DNA from: Bordetella sp. BOR01
Lineage (GTDB): Bacteria > Pseudomonadota > Gammaproteobacteria > Burkholderiales > Burkholderiaceae_B
Direction of reading: 5' to 3'
DNA length: 64,000 nucleotides
Assembly (NCBI RefSeq): GCF_019218885.1
Contig: NZ_JAHUWT010000002.1
Location: 1,054,001 to 1,118,000 of the forward strand
Part shown: in pieces, positions 1 to 8,862 of the stretch
Numbering within the stretch: position 1 is the first letter of the stretch
How the letters are laid out: the number at the start of each line of letters is the position of its first letter
Translations under genes and position numbers: made by a program
The notes under the pieces: generated by a model
Told to the model about the DNA's origin: nothing
The model's input: the letters and a program-made list of their open reading frames with translations, nothing else
Databases searched by the model: none

Positions 1-617
1 CGCGCGGCCAGGTCCTGGACGCGTTCGATGCCGGTCCGGTTGGCCGCCAATTGCGCGTAGAAATCGCCACGCCCCAGTTCCGCTGTGCGCACATTCGAGA
101 ACAGCAGGCGCTCTACGGGGCCGCCACGTAGATCGCGCTCGACTTCCAGCAGCAAAGGGGGAATGACCACGCCTTCCTGGATGAGTTCGTTGGCGTCGAT
201 ATGGATACCCGCGCCCCGGCCGCCGCCGATGTCCAGATGGTGCGCCGTATTGCCGGCCCAGCCTATCATTTCGCCGTCATGAAAGATGGGCTGGAACACG
301 ATGATGTCGTTCAGGTGCTGGCCGCCCGCATAGGGATCGTTGAGCAGGATGGCGTGCTGCGGGCCGACGGTAGACAGGTCGAGATTCAATTGCGCGACGG
401 ATTTCTTGAACGCCAGGCTCAGTCCGCCATTGTGGATGGGGATCATTTCGGCCTGGGCGACCACGTTTCCGTCGGCGTCCAGCAGCGCGCAAGCGCAATC
501 GCGCGCTTCGCGCACGATCGTGGAAAACGCCGACCGCACCAGCGTGGCGCCCATCTCGTCGGCGATGGCGTGCATGGCGTTGGCAAGAATGGCCAGCGTC
601 GTCGGGTCCGTGGTCAT
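1..617 (-). CDS. hyuB: Hydantoinase B / oxoprolinase family subunit, 3' part cut by the window edge
   Basis: The first 205 codons are present; the rest lies beyond position 1. The ATG at 617-615 overlaps the hyuA stop in an ATGA junction, so the two subunits are translationally coupled. Visible family features are a start like MTTDPTTLAILANAMHAIA, the block HNGGLSLAF near residue 65, NDPYAGGQHLNDI near residue 95, and GNTAHHLDIGG near residue 120. HyuB is the partner of HyuA in ATP-dependent opening of hydantoins or 5-oxoproline-type lactams in the cytoplasm. Family membership is clear. The substrate cannot be told from sequence. Confidence 0.9.
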   Translation of the reverse strand, partial: MTTDPTTLAILANAMHAIADEMGATLVRSAFSTIVREARDCACALLDADGNVVAQAEMIPIHNGGLSLAFKKSVAQLNLDLSTVGPQHAILLNDPYAGGQHLNDIIVFQPIFHDGEMIGWAGNTAHHLDIGGGRGAGIHIDANELIQEGVVIPPLLLEVERDLRGGPVERLLFSNVRTAELGRGDFYAQLAANRTGIERVQDLAA

Positions 618-2611
618 GCTTTCTTCTCCAGTAGCAGGTCGCCGGTCGGCAGGCAGGTGCAGTGCCAGCCGTCGGGCACAAAGACGGTAGAGGTTGCCTC
701 TTCCAGGACGGCCGGGCCTGCGATCGATTCGGCCGGCCGAAGGTCGGTGCGAGGCAGGAACGTGACACCCAGCCGGCGGCCGTCGAGCATGACGGCCTGG
801 ATCTCGGGCTTGGCGCCGGACGAAGCGGCCAAAGGCGTCTTCAGCTCGGTGCGGTTGCGCTGGACGACCCGCCCGCGCATGTTCACGACCTGCACCGCAA
901 GCGCTTGCCGCGCGTAGCCATACTGCTGGCGGTGCAACTGTTCAAATGCTTCCCGCAAGCCCTGCGCGGTGCAGTCCGTGCCCTGGCGCCACACCGTCAA
1001 TTCGAAACCCTGCCCGGCGTAGCGCAGATCCAGGCCCATCTCGATCTCATAACTGCCCGCGGGAATTTCCAACGCCGCGGCGTGTTCTTCGCATATCTGC
1101 TGCATTTGCTGCCGTGCCTTGGTGTCGAACGACGCGTCGGTCAGGGGTTCTACCCTGGCCTTGACGACATCGACGATCAAGTCGGCCACCAGCAGGCCGA
1201 ATGCGCTGCCGATGCCGGGCGCCCATGGCACGAGCACCCGACGCATGCCGACCTGGTCGGCCACCATGGCGCCGTGCACCGGCCCGCCGCCGCCATACGC
1301 CACCAGCGTGAAGTCGCGCGGATCGATGCCACGCGCGGTGGACACCAGGCGCACCGCGGCCGCCATATTGCTGTTGACCATGCGCAGCACGGCATCGGCC
1401 GCACCGTGCACATCATCCGGCAGGTTCAGCGACTGCAGCGCCTGGCGCGCCAGGTCGGTGCGCAGCGCCATCCGCCCGCCGAAGAATCGTTGCGGACGCA
1501 GGATGCCGGCGATCACCTGCGCGTCGGTGACGGTAGGCAGCATGCCGCCACGGTCGTAGCAAGCCGGCCCCGGCACGGCGCCCGCACTGGCGGGGCCGAC
1601 ATTCAGGAAGCCGCCCTGGTCGACCGAGGCAATGCTGCCGCCGCCCGCGCCGACCGTGGCCATATCCACCGCGGTGGTGCGAATCGGCAGGTCATCGACG
1701 AAGAGTTCGGGAACGATCCGTGCCTGCAGTCCCGGGGCCACCGCCACGTCTGTGCTGGTGCCTCCCATGTCCAGCGTAATGATGTCGCGCAGATCATTGC
1801 GCTGGGCGTACCAGATCGCCGCGCGCACGCCTGCGGCAGGCCCCGACAGCAGCATGCGCACCGCATTGGCGGCTGCCGCCGACGCCGGCATGATGCCGCC
1901 GTTCGATTGCATGAGGCGCAACGCGCCGCGATAGCCGTCGTCGCGCAGGCCAGCTTCCAGCTTGTCGACGTAGCCCTTGACGACCGGGCCGACGTAGGCG
2001 TTCACGGCGGTGGTGACGGTGCGCTCGTACTCGCGGAATTCCGGCGACACCTGATGGCTGGCCGAGACATGAACATGCGGTGCACGCTCGTGAATCAAGG
2101 CGGCCAGCCGGCGTTCATGCGCCGGGTTGCGGTAGGCGTTCAGCAGGCAGATGGCAATGGAGTCGGCGCCGTCGTCGATCAGCGCCTGCACTTCCCGCCA
2201 GGCCGCGTCTTCGTCCAGCGGTTGCAGCACGCTTCCGTCCGCGCCGATGCGTTCAGGAATCTCGCGCACCAGGCGGCGGGGAATCGGTACGCGCGGCTTG
2301 TGGTAGAACGCGGTGTAGATATTGCCCACCCGGTCGTGCGTGCCGATCTCGATGATGTCGCGGAAACCCGTGGTGGCCAGCAGCCCCGTGCATGCGCCGC
2401 GGCGCGTCAGCAGCGCATTGGTGGCCACGGTCGAGCCATGGGCAAACTCCGATATCCTGGGCAGCGTCACGTCCGCGGCGCGAACCGCGTCAATCACTGC
2501 CTGGTGAATCGCCGAAGGCGTGGACGGTACTTTGCCGGTAACGACGGTTCCGTCTTTTTGCAGCCAGACAAGATCGGTGAAGGTTCCTCCGATCTCTACG
2601 CCAACTTTCAT
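614..2611 (-). CDS. hyuA: Hydantoinase A / 5-oxoprolinase family subunit
   Basis: 665 residues, close to the usual length of N-methylhydantoinase A subunits. The N-terminus has the nucleotide-binding motif GGTFTD at residues 8-13. A central actin-like ATPase part contains DMGGTSTDVAV near residue 280 and AYGGGGPVHG near residue 440. With HyuB it should hydrolyse a cyclic imide or lactam using ATP. It is followed directly by hyuB with a 4-nt overlap and preceded by a Bug receptor (gap of 42 nt), so uptake and ring opening of one substrate are probably combined in one operon. The LysR gene divergent at 3807 is the likely regulator. The exact substrate (hydantoin, oxoproline or acetophenone-like compound) is open. 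Confidence 0.92.
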   Translation of the reverse strand: MKVGVEIGGTFTDLVWLQKDGTVVTGKVPSTPSAIHQAVIDAVRAADVTLPRISEFAHGSTVATNALLTRRGACTGLLATTGFRDIIEIGTHDRVGNIYTAFYHKPRVPIPRRLVREIPERIGADGSVLQPLDEDAAWREVQALIDDGADSIAICLLNAYRNPAHERRLAALIHERAPHVHVSASHQVSPEFREYERTVTTAVNAYVGPVVKGYVDKLEAGLRDDGYRGALRLMQSNGGIMPASAAAANAVRMLLSGPAAGVRAAIWYAQRNDLRDIITLDMGGTSTDVAVAPGLQARIVPELFVDDLPIRTTAVDMATVGAGGGSIASVDQGGFLNVGPASAGAVPGPACYDRGGMLPTVTDAQVIAGILRPQRFFGGRMALRTDLARQALQSLNLPDDVHGAADAVLRMVNSNMAAAVRLVSTARGIDPRDFTLVAYGGGGPVHGAMVADQVGMRRVLVPWAPGIGSAFGLLVADLIVDVVKARVEPLTDASFDTKARQQMQQICEEHAAALEIPAGSYEIEMGLDLRYAGQGFELTVWRQGTDCTAQGLREAFEQLHRQQYGYARQALAVQVVNMRGRVVQRNRTELKTPLAASSGAKPEIQAVMLDGRRLGVTFLPRTDLRPAESIAGPAVLEEATSTVFVPDGWHCTCLPTGDLLLEKKA

Positions 2612-2653
2612 GGTGTTCCCTTGGTGGATAGCTCGTTGATGGAAAGCGTTGAA

Positions 2654-3631
2654 TCAGGGCGCGGCCAGCAACCCGGCCTTGGCGATGCGCTCGTGCTCCA
2701 GCGCGTAATGCTGGACCAGCAGCTTGCCGAAATCTTCGCCGTCCAGGTACTGCACGGCTTGTCCGGCACGTTCCAGTGCCTGGCGGTGACTTGGGCTGAA
2801 CAACGCCTGCTTGAAGGCGTCGTGCAGCGTCCTGACCACCGATGGATCCATGCCCGCGGGGCCGACGATGCCGTTGGGACTGCTGGCGGGAATCTGGTAG
2901 CCCAGGTCATACAAGGTGGGCACATCGGGCCAGCGGGCCAGGCGTTCATCCGAAAACAGGGCTAGCCAGCGCGCTTTGCCGCCATCGACCAGTTCTCCCA
3001 TGCCTGTCCCGCCCGCATGGGCGTCGATATGGCCGCCCAGCAAGGCATTGGTCGCTTCGGCGTCGCCCTTGTAGGGAATGTGATTGAACTGCACGCCTTC
3101 CTGCTCCGCGACCTGGACCAGCGCCAGATGCTGCGCGGTGGCCGCGCCGTTGCTGCCATAGCTGACGCCGCCGGGATTCTTGCGAGCCGCTTCCACGAAG
3201 TCCTTGAACGTGCGGAACGGCGAGTCTTTCCTGACCATGAGGCCTACATTGAAGGCGCTGATGGCGATGATCGGTGTGATGTCCTTGCGTGCGTCGTAGG
3301 GCGTCTTCTGCATGAGCTGCATGCGCAGCACGGCCGAATGCACGATAGTCAGGCGATAGCCGTCGGGCGGTGTGTTGAGCATCGCCATGACGCCCAGCGT
3401 GGCGCTGGCGCCCGGCCGGTTTTCGATGACCACGGGCTGGCCCAGATAGGGTTCGGTGGCGGTGGCAAGGACGCGATAGGTCACGTCCGCGGTGCCGCCG
3501 GCCGGGAACGGAACCAGCAGCGTCACCGGGCGTCGGGGAAACCCGTCGGCCGCGTGTGCCCGGTAGGGCAGGCTTGCCAGGGAAACACCACAGGCTGCAA
3601 GAAATCGTCGTCTCGAGGGAAGATTCGTCAT
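2654..3631 (-). CDS. Bug/TctC family periplasmic receptor with Tat-type signal
   Basis: 325 residues from the ATG at 3631. An upstream in-frame ATG at 3655 would only add eight residues ahead of the signal. The N-terminus has the twin-arginine run SRRRFLAACG followed by a hydrophobic stretch ending YRAHA, so Tat export is likely. The mature part shows the Bug signatures PVTLLVPFPAGGTADV, VIENRPGA and PPDGYRL. Bug proteins bind small organic acids or amides in the periplasm. No tctA/tctB-type membrane partners lie nearby. As first gene of the hyuA-hyuB operon it probably captures the substrate that HyuAB opens. Confidence 0.9.
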   Translation of the reverse strand: MTNLPSRRRFLAACGVSLASLPYRAHAADGFPRRPVTLLVPFPAGGTADVTYRVLATATEPYLGQPVVIENRPGASATLGVMAMLNTPPDGYRLTIVHSAVLRMQLMQKTPYDARKDITPIIAISAFNVGLMVRKDSPFRTFKDFVEAARKNPGGVSYGSNGAATAQHLALVQVAEQEGVQFNHIPYKGDAEATNALLGGHIDAHAGGTGMGELVDGGKARWLALFSDERLARWPDVPTLYDLGYQIPASSPNGIVGPAGMDPSVVRTLHDAFKQALFSPSHRQALERAGQAVQYLDGEDFGKLLVQHYALEHERIAKAGLLAAP

Positions 3632-3806
3632 GGCCGGGTCGGTAGGAAGGGGCACGGCGGCAAGTGCGTTGTGAGCCCTTAGGGCACTCGCGGCGCTGCC
3701 GTCATGGCGCGATGAAGGAGAAGGCTGCCGACGACTTTACCGGCACCGCTACTCATCTGTACAATCGAAATAAAAAATCAATTAACCTGGTTTTTAGATA
3801 AATAGT
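3632..3806. promoter_or_regulatory. Divergent promoter region between bug-hyuAB and LysR
   Basis: 175 bp separate the two divergent starts. The last 50 bases are distinctly AT-rich (TCGAAATAAAAAATCAATT around 3765-3783), which contrasts with the GC-rich surroundings. Placement between a LysR gene and its divergent operon makes this the expected LysR binding and promoter region. No exact box is assigned. Confidence 0.4.
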
Positions 3807-4724
3807 GTGAAGATATCCAGCCGCGACCTCGAGGTATTCCTTGCGTTGGCCGAAGAAAAAAACTTCACGCGCGCGGCGGCGCGCTGCTGCCTGTCGCAAT
3901 CGGCGTACAGCGCGCGCATCGCGGCCATCGAGCAGGCCCTGGGTGCGCGCCTGTTCGACCGCACCACCCGTTCGGTCGAATTGACGTCCGAGGGCACCCT
4001 GTTCATGGAGTCCGCGCGGCGCCTGTACACCGAGTTCTCCGAGGTTGTCGAGAATTTCCGCGATCATGCCGCCCGCCGGAAAGGCCGGGTAGCGGTGGCG
4101 GCGCTGCCTTCGTTGGTGGCGTCGTGGCTGCCCCGGGTCATGGCCAAATACCGGGACGCCTATCCCGGTATCGAGATGACCGTGATCGACACCTTGTCAG
4201 AGGCTTGCGTTGCACTGCTGCGATCCGGAGACGTGGATTTCGCCATCACCTCGGGGGTCAGCGAGACCGACGATCTGGAAACTCAGCATTTGTGCACGGA
4301 CCAGTTCTTCCTGGTGTGCCGCAACAATCATCCCCTGGCGGGCGTCGAATGCGCCAGCGGACACGATGTGGCGGCTTATCCCATTGTTCACATCGCCCGG
4401 CACAGCAGCGTCAGGCACTACCTGGATATCGTCCTGCATCCGGCCAATCCGCTGGCGGGCACGATCGAGGTGCAGCACTATGCCAGCGTGGCGGGCCTGG
4501 TGCAGGCAGGCATGGGAATCACCGTCGTGCCCGCGCTGACGCTGTTCCATTTCCGGCGGCCCGGGCTGGTGATGCGGCCCATGAACGTACCGGGCCTGGC
4601 CCGCCAGATCCATCTTGTGCGCCGCCGCGGGCGCAGCCTGTCTCCGGCAGCGCGAGCGCTGTACGAGCATGCCATCGCCGGGCGCGCCGCGCTCGAGAAT
4701 ATCTCGGCGGGCAACCTGCCGTAG
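3807..4724 (+). CDS. LysR-family transcriptional regulator (hyu region)
   Basis: 305 residues starting at a GTG (3807). The helix-turn-helix fills residues 1-60 (SRDLEVFLALAEEKNFTRAA, then LSQSAYSARIAAIEQALG), followed by an effector-binding domain from about residue 90 to 290. It is divergent from the Bug-hyuA-hyuB operon, the classical arrangement for a LysR activator of a neighbouring catabolic operon, so it probably senses a hydantoin-type substrate or product. The GTG start in an AT-rich leader would suit low expression. Family certain, target inferred. Confidence 0.92.
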   Translation: MKISSRDLEVFLALAEEKNFTRAAARCCLSQSAYSARIAAIEQALGARLFDRTTRSVELTSEGTLFMESARRLYTEFSEVVENFRDHAARRKGRVAVAALPSLVASWLPRVMAKYRDAYPGIEMTVIDTLSEACVALLRSGDVDFAITSGVSETDDLETQHLCTDQFFLVCRNNHPLAGVECASGHDVAAYPIVHIARHSSVRHYLDIVLHPANPLAGTIEVQHYASVAGLVQAGMGITVVPALTLFHFRRPGLVMRPMNVPGLARQIHLVRRRGRSLSPAARALYEHAIAGRAALENISAGNLP

Positions 4725-4796
4725 CTGCGCATCGCCTGGCACCGGCGGCGAGAGCGGCGGTTCAAGCGTCGCCGTACGGATTTGCCGTCATCAATA

Positions 4797-4812
4797 TTAT
4801 TCGATAGTATAA
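4797..4812. promoter_or_regulatory. Operator site A (TTATTCGATAGTATAA) upstream of the deformylase paralogue
   Basis: A 16-bp imperfect palindrome 80 nt before the deformylase start. It is identical at 15 of 16 positions to the reverse complement of the site at 15665-15680, and shares the frame TTATnCnATnGTATAA with the perfect palindrome at 14328-14343. All three lie directly upstream of genes of the Rieske/Liv catabolic group. Probably bound by the TetR protein encoded at 5561; that is inferred. Confidence 0.7.
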
Positions 4813-4891
4813 AGTTTACGGCCTGCGTCCGACACCCGCTCAGTGGGACGTCGCGCGGCGCATTGCCCAAGACCTGAGGTACTTATCCGAT

Positions 4892-5455
4892 ATGGCCATC
4901 CGCGAAATCCTGCGCATGGGTAACCCTGCCTTGTTGCACCCCAGCGAACCTGTCCCTGATCCGACCGCGCCTTTGATCGGAGACCTGCTGGAAGATATGC
5001 GCGACACGCTGGAGGCGGTTGGCGGCATTGGCCTTGCCGCGCCGCAGATCGGCACCGCGCTGCGCGTCGTGCTGTTCCAGTTGCCGGCCAGCCGGATTCC
5101 CGCACAAGCCAAGACGCCGCCAGAACCCTGGACCGCAATGATCAACCCGCGCGTGGAGCCACTGGGCGAGGAACGAATCGACCTGTGGGAACGCTGCCTG
5201 TCGTTGCCGGGGCTGTACGCGCAAGTATCCCGTTTCAAGCACATCCGCATTCATTACGTGACGGCGGATGGCAAGCCGGTATCGGTGCAAAGGCGCGGCT
5301 ACTTGTCCGCATTGCTGCAGCACGAATGCGATCACCTGGACGGGACCTTGTATCCCATGCGCCTGCAAGACCCGCGCCGGCTTGCATTTGCCAGTGAAGT
5401 CTGCGGCGAGGGCGGTGTCTATGCCTATTCGGCCGCCGAGTTTGACGGCGCCTAG
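4892..5455 (+). CDS. Peptide-deformylase family protein, probably a catabolic deformylase
   Basis: 187 residues. All three deformylase motifs are present: GIGLAAPQIG (residues 45-54), the metal-cysteine motif as ERCLS (100-104) and HECDH (144-148), giving Cys102, His144 and His148 as Fe ligands and Glu145 as catalytic acid. The usual EGCLS glycine is Arg101, which sits at the substrate pocket. Housekeeping def normally lies beside fmt. Here it is alone, preceded by the operator shared with the Rieske operon and followed by a TetR gene. Inference: it may remove a formyl group from a pathway intermediate such as an N-formylamide formed by the ring-cleaving enzyme at 6251-7294, rather than from nascent proteins. 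A second housekeeping-type deformylase remains possible. Confidence 0.88.
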   Translation: MAIREILRMGNPALLHPSEPVPDPTAPLIGDLLEDMRDTLEAVGGIGLAAPQIGTALRVVLFQLPASRIPAQAKTPPEPWTAMINPRVEPLGEERIDLWERCLSLPGLYAQVSRFKHIRIHYVTADGKPVSVQRRGYLSALLQHECDHLDGTLYPMRLQDPRRLAFASEVCGEGGVYAYSAAEFDGA

Positions 5456-5560
5456 CGTTCTTGGCCCGCGCCTTTGCATTTATACTCGGCGCATCGTGCA
5501 GGCCTTGTGGCCCGAGGGCCATGTCTGCCCGGCATGAAAAGAGATAAGTAACCGCCCTTC

Positions 5561-6184
5561 ATGGACCAAGCCTCTGATTCCAGCCAACGCCGTACCTTCA
5601 TGAAGATGGCTCCGGAGGTACGCAGGCAGCAGCTTATCGATGCGACATTCCGTTGCCTGTGCCGCGACGGGGTCTCCCAGACCAGCGTGCGCACCATTGC
5701 ACAAGAAGCCGGCCTTTCCCTGGGCATGGTGCGCCATCTTTTCAACTCCAAAGACGAGTTGCTGGCCGAAACGTACCGCCATCTTTCCACGCAGCTGCAA
5801 GGGCACACCCACCAGGTGCTCTCCAAGGCCGATCCTGCCCCCATGGCCCAGTTGCAGGCGCTTATCACGGCGGGCTTTCAACCGTCGATCCTGAATCGCG
5901 ACTATGTACGCATGCGCTTCCTGTTCTGGGAACTGTCTCACACCAATGAGTCGGTGCGCCGCGTACATAACGAGATTTACCAGCGCTTCGAGCGCCAGCT
6001 TCACGGACTGGTGACGAAAGTCGCCAAACAGAACGGCGCCGACGTCGACTGCGATACGCTCACGCTCGCCATTGCGGCGCTGCTGAAGGGCGTGTGGCTG
6101 GAATGGAGCCTTTCGGACGAGACGATCGATCCGTCCAAGCTGGTACAGCACATCCTGCCCGCCTTGCAGCGCAAGCTGCGCTAG
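5561..6184 (+). CDS. TetR/AcrR-family regulator (BetI-like), candidate regulator of the Rieske/Liv regulon
   Basis: 207 residues. The N-terminal TetR helix-turn-helix spans about residues 20-65 (RRQQLIDATFRCL, TSVRTIAQEAGLSLGMVRHLF); the rest is an all-helical ligand domain. It lies 105 bp downstream of the deformylase paralogue in the same direction and converges with the end of the eight-gene Rieske/Liv operon. TetR proteins bind short palindromes of the type found at 4797, 14328 and 15665, so this is the best candidate for their repressor. A half-site-like TTTATAC lies about 80 bp upstream (5480-5486), which could allow autoregulation. Confidence 0.9.
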   Translation: MDQASDSSQRRTFMKMAPEVRRQQLIDATFRCLCRDGVSQTSVRTIAQEAGLSLGMVRHLFNSKDELLAETYRHLSTQLQGHTHQVLSKADPAPMAQLQALITAGFQPSILNRDYVRMRFLFWELSHTNESVRRVHNEIYQRFERQLHGLVTKVAKQNGADVDCDTLTLAIAALLKGVWLEWSLSDETIDPSKLVQHILPALQRKLR

Positions 6185-6250
6185 GCAGCGTGTCGTGCCA
6201 GATACCGGCCGAAGCCGGCGGCGGGGCGGGGCCGGCCGATAGATTCCGGG

Positions 6251-7294
6251 TCAGTCCAGGCGCCGCCGCATCGCCGCGTGCAGCTCCAGCAGTTCCGGGG
6301 GCCCGACAAAGCGGCCGCTATCCGAGACTTTCGTATCGCCCACCCACAAAGATTGGTCGAACACGATGCCGTCCGGGTGGTTCTCGCCGCCGCCCGGCTC
6401 CCACCAGGGCAGTCCCATGCCGATGGCATTGCTGCCGGGCAGGCGTATGTCTTCGATGAACTGGGTGCCCGTCAATTGCGTGCCCGGGTGGAAGCCGAAC
6501 GTGAAATGAATGAACGAGCCGAACCCGTCCGTGCCGCTCGCGCGTCGCAATGCGCGATCAAAGCTGATGCGGTCTTCGATGCCGCCGCCGGTGAAGTCGC
6601 GGATTCTGCCCTGCGCATTGATCGTGATCGGCAGGCGCAGGCGCCGGTACTCTTCGTCGAAAAGCGCTTGTATGACGATGCGGCCGCTGATCGTATCGAG
6701 CAGCGGATACAAGCTTTGCGTACCGGGCACCGTGTCCATGCCCGGGCGGTTTCTTACCCGCGGGCGCTTGAGCTTGACCTCATCCAGGCGGAAACGGATA
6801 TCGGTGCCGGCCGGGCACGTCACGCGGACCTCTTCTCCCGCGGCCGAGGCGATGAAATCCATGAACGCAATATTGAAATCCATCAGTGCGGGAAAATCGA
6901 CGCCGCCGTATAGCCTTTCGAAACTGGCGGCACTGGACATGGCCAGCAAGGCGTACCGGCAGCGCCCCGCGGCCATGGCATCGGCATGAGCGCCGGATCC
7001 TGCATGGTACGGAAAGCAGAAATCAAACCAGACATCGGCGGCGCTGGCCGCCGCGCGCAAGGGCGCCGTCACGTACGGGTCGGAAAGCCCGCCCTGATAT
7101 GGCAGCCGGGGGGCGACGGCCACCAGGGGCCGGCCGCCGGCTTGCGCCACGCTTTGCGCCACCGTGTCCACCAGCAAGGTGTCTGTATGCGAATCAGCCG
7201 TGATCAGCACGTCTTCGCCGTGGGCGACGGCAAATTGGTCAACGACTAGAGATTGCGCGGCTCGGCGCAGCCGCGTGGGCGTAAGTAGGGTCAT
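6251..7294 (-). CDS. M29-fold protein, probable 2,5-dihydroxypyridine-dioxygenase-like ring-cleaving enzyme
   Basis: 347 residues from the ATG at 7294, close to the ~350 residues of NicX. The protein belongs to the superfamily of M29 aminopeptidases and the Fe(II) enzyme 2,5-dihydroxypyridine 5,6-dioxygenase. The Fe ligands recalled for NicX (a His before a Gly-rich turn, then His-x-Asp) have counterparts in IHFTFGFHPG and ENHPDGIVF. The block that carries a zinc-binding Glu in M29 peptidases (typically PSGEVFTAP) reads VPGTQSLYPLL here, so that Glu is missing as in NicX. This favours a dioxygenase over a peptidase. It is the last gene of the Rieske-reductase-Liv operon, 42 nt after livF. An aminopeptidase remains the alternative. 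Confidence 0.7.
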   Translation of the reverse strand: MTLLTPTRLRRAAQSLVVDQFAVAHGEDVLITADSHTDTLLVDTVAQSVAQAGGRPLVAVAPRLPYQGGLSDPYVTAPLRAAASAADVWFDFCFPYHAGSGAHADAMAAGRCRYALLAMSSAASFERLYGGVDFPALMDFNIAFMDFIASAAGEEVRVTCPAGTDIRFRLDEVKLKRPRVRNRPGMDTVPGTQSLYPLLDTISGRIVIQALFDEEYRRLRLPITINAQGRIRDFTGGGIEDRISFDRALRRASGTDGFGSFIHFTFGFHPGTQLTGTQFIEDIRLPGSNAIGMGLPWWEPGGGENHPDGIVFDQSLWVGDTKVSDSGRFVGPPELLELHAAMRRRLD

Positions 7295-7336
7295 GGCAGG
7301 TCCGTTGAGCGCTTGAAGAGGAAAAGGCAAGGGCAA

Positions 7337-8122
7337 TCAGTCGCCCGATACGCCAAGGTAGGCCTTGCTGACAAAATCATCGCGAAGCAGGTCCCGGCCG
7401 TTTCCTTCGAGAATGATCCGCCCTTTTTCCAGCACGTACGCCCGGTCGGCGATCTCGAGCGAGGCGCGCGCATTCTGTTCAATCAGCAGAACGGATACGC
7501 CTTGGGCGGCAATCTGCCGAATCAGGGTGAAAATATCGCCGACGAGCTTGGGCATGATGCCCAGCGACGGCTCATCCAGCACCAGCAGGCGGGGTTCGCC
7601 CATCAGGCCCCGGGCGATCGCCAGCATCTGTTGCTCGCCGCCGCTGAGCGAGCCCGCCAACTGGCCGCGCCGTTCGCGCAGGCGCGGAAAAAGGGTGTAG
7701 TTGCGTTCGAGCAGTTCAGCGACACGATCGCGCCGGCGTTCCTTGTGCGCCCCGAGCAGCAGGTTCTCGTGGATGGTCATCTGTGCGAATACCAGGCGGC
7801 CTTCGGGGACGAGCACGATCGAGTGGCGAACCACCTGGTGCGACGCCAGCCCCGCCAGGGCGATATCGCCAAAGTGGATACTGCCCTGGCGCGGCCGCAG
7901 CGCGCCTGCGATCAGCTTGGCGATGGTGGTCTTGCCGGCGCCGTTGGAGCCCAGCAGGGCCACGATTTCACCGCCCGAGACGCGCAGGGAAACGCCGTCG
8001 ACCGCCAGCGCGCCGTCGTAGGCGTAGCTGATATCGTCGACCCGCAATTCGCGGGCGGGTGGCCGCTTGGCCGTTGCCGGCGCCGCGGGATGCGGCGCGG
8101 ATCTGGAAACTGTTGCCGTCAT
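7337..8122 (-). CDS. livF: Branched-chain amino-acid-type ABC transporter ATP-binding protein
   Basis: 261 residues. Walker A is GSNGAGKTT (about residues 58-66), the signature is LSGGEQQML, and Walker B is LLVLDEPSLG. The LivF-type C-terminus ends in VEQN-like LLIEQNARASLEIA and a short tail. About 25 residues rich in Ala and Pro precede the conserved domain, so a later start is possible. It overlaps livG by 4 nt (ATGA). In this operon the transporter probably imports the aromatic or heteroaromatic substrate of the Rieske oxygenase rather than leucine. Confidence 0.93.
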   Translation of the reverse strand: MTATVSRSAPHPAAPATAKRPPARELRVDDISYAYDGALAVDGVSLRVSGGEIVALLGSNGAGKTTIAKLIAGALRPRQGSIHFGDIALAGLASHQVVRHSIVLVPEGRLVFAQMTIHENLLLGAHKERRRDRVAELLERNYTLFPRLRERRGQLAGSLSGGEQQMLAIARGLMGEPRLLVLDEPSLGIMPKLVGDIFTLIRQIAAQGVSVLLIEQNARASLEIADRAYVLEKGRIILEGNGRDLLRDDFVSKAYLGVSGD

Positions 8123-8862
8123 GTCGCTGTCGTCCCAAGATATGCCGTGATCACCGCCGGGTCCGAGAAAACCGTTTCGGCCGTGCCGTCCGCGATCGTT
8201 CTGCCCGCCTCGATCACCACCACCCGCTTCGACACGCGGCGCACCGCCTTGATGTCATGTTCGACCAGCACCACGGTGATGCCGGTGGTGCAGATCTGGG
8301 CGATGACTTCGATGATTTCGCCGGTCTCGGTTTCGTTGAGCCCGGCGCAGGGCTCGTCGGCCAGCAGCAAGGCCGGCCGGGCCGCGATGGCGCGGGCCAG
8401 TTCCAGGCGCCTGAGGTTGCCCACGCTGAGCGTCGAGGCGGCGGCATCGCGCCACGGGCCCAGGCGACAGATGTCCAGCGCGTGCTCGGTCAATGCCTGC
8501 GGGTCGCGCGGGCCCGTGCGCCCGAACAGCGCGCCCACGTGGATATTGCGTTGCACCGACAACTCGGGAAACGGCTTGGCGATCTGGAACGCCCGGGCAA
8601 TGCCGAGCTGCGCGATGGCGTAGGTGGGCTTGCCGGTGATGTCCTGCCCCTGGAACAGCACGCGTCCCTCGCTGGGCTGAACGTAGCCCGATATCAGATT
8701 GAACAGGGTGGACTTGCCTGCGCCGTTCGGCCCGACAATGCTGGTTACCGTGCCGGGCTCGATATCGATCGACACCTGGTTGATGGCCGTCAGGCCCTTG
8801 TAGCGCTTCGTGATCGATTGCAGCGAGAGTATCGGTTGGGACGTCTGGACGGGCGCGTTCAT
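8119..8862 (-). CDS. livG: Branched-chain amino-acid-type ABC transporter ATP-binding protein
   Basis: 247 residues. Walker A is GPNGAGKST (about residues 43-51) and Walker B is ALLLADEPCAGLN. The signature region reads LSVGNLRRLELARA, where LivG proteins usually have LSYGQQRRLEIARA; the change falls in the loop after the Gly. The D-loop (AGLN) and switch His (LVEHDIK) are intact, so it should be active. It overlaps livM and livF by 4 nt each, which couples translation of the ABC subunits. Confidence 0.93.
   Translation of the reverse strand: MNAPVQTSQPILSLQSITKRYKGLTAINQVSIDIEPGTVTSIVGPNGAGKSTLFNLISGYVQPSEGRVLFQGQDITGKPTYAIAQLGIARAFQIAKPFPELSVQRNIHVGALFGRTGPRDPQALTEHALDICRLGPWRDAAASTLSVGNLRRLELARAIAARPALLLADEPCAGLNETETGEIIEVIAQICTTGITVVLVEHDIKAVRRVSKRVVVIEAGRTIADGTAETVFSDPAVITAYLGTTAT

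Noticed and set aside
662-2965. A 767-codon open frame on the plus strand opposite hyuA
   Set aside because: It is His/Gln/Arg-rich without family features and lies antisense to a well-supported gene; GC-rich codon bias explains the open frame.
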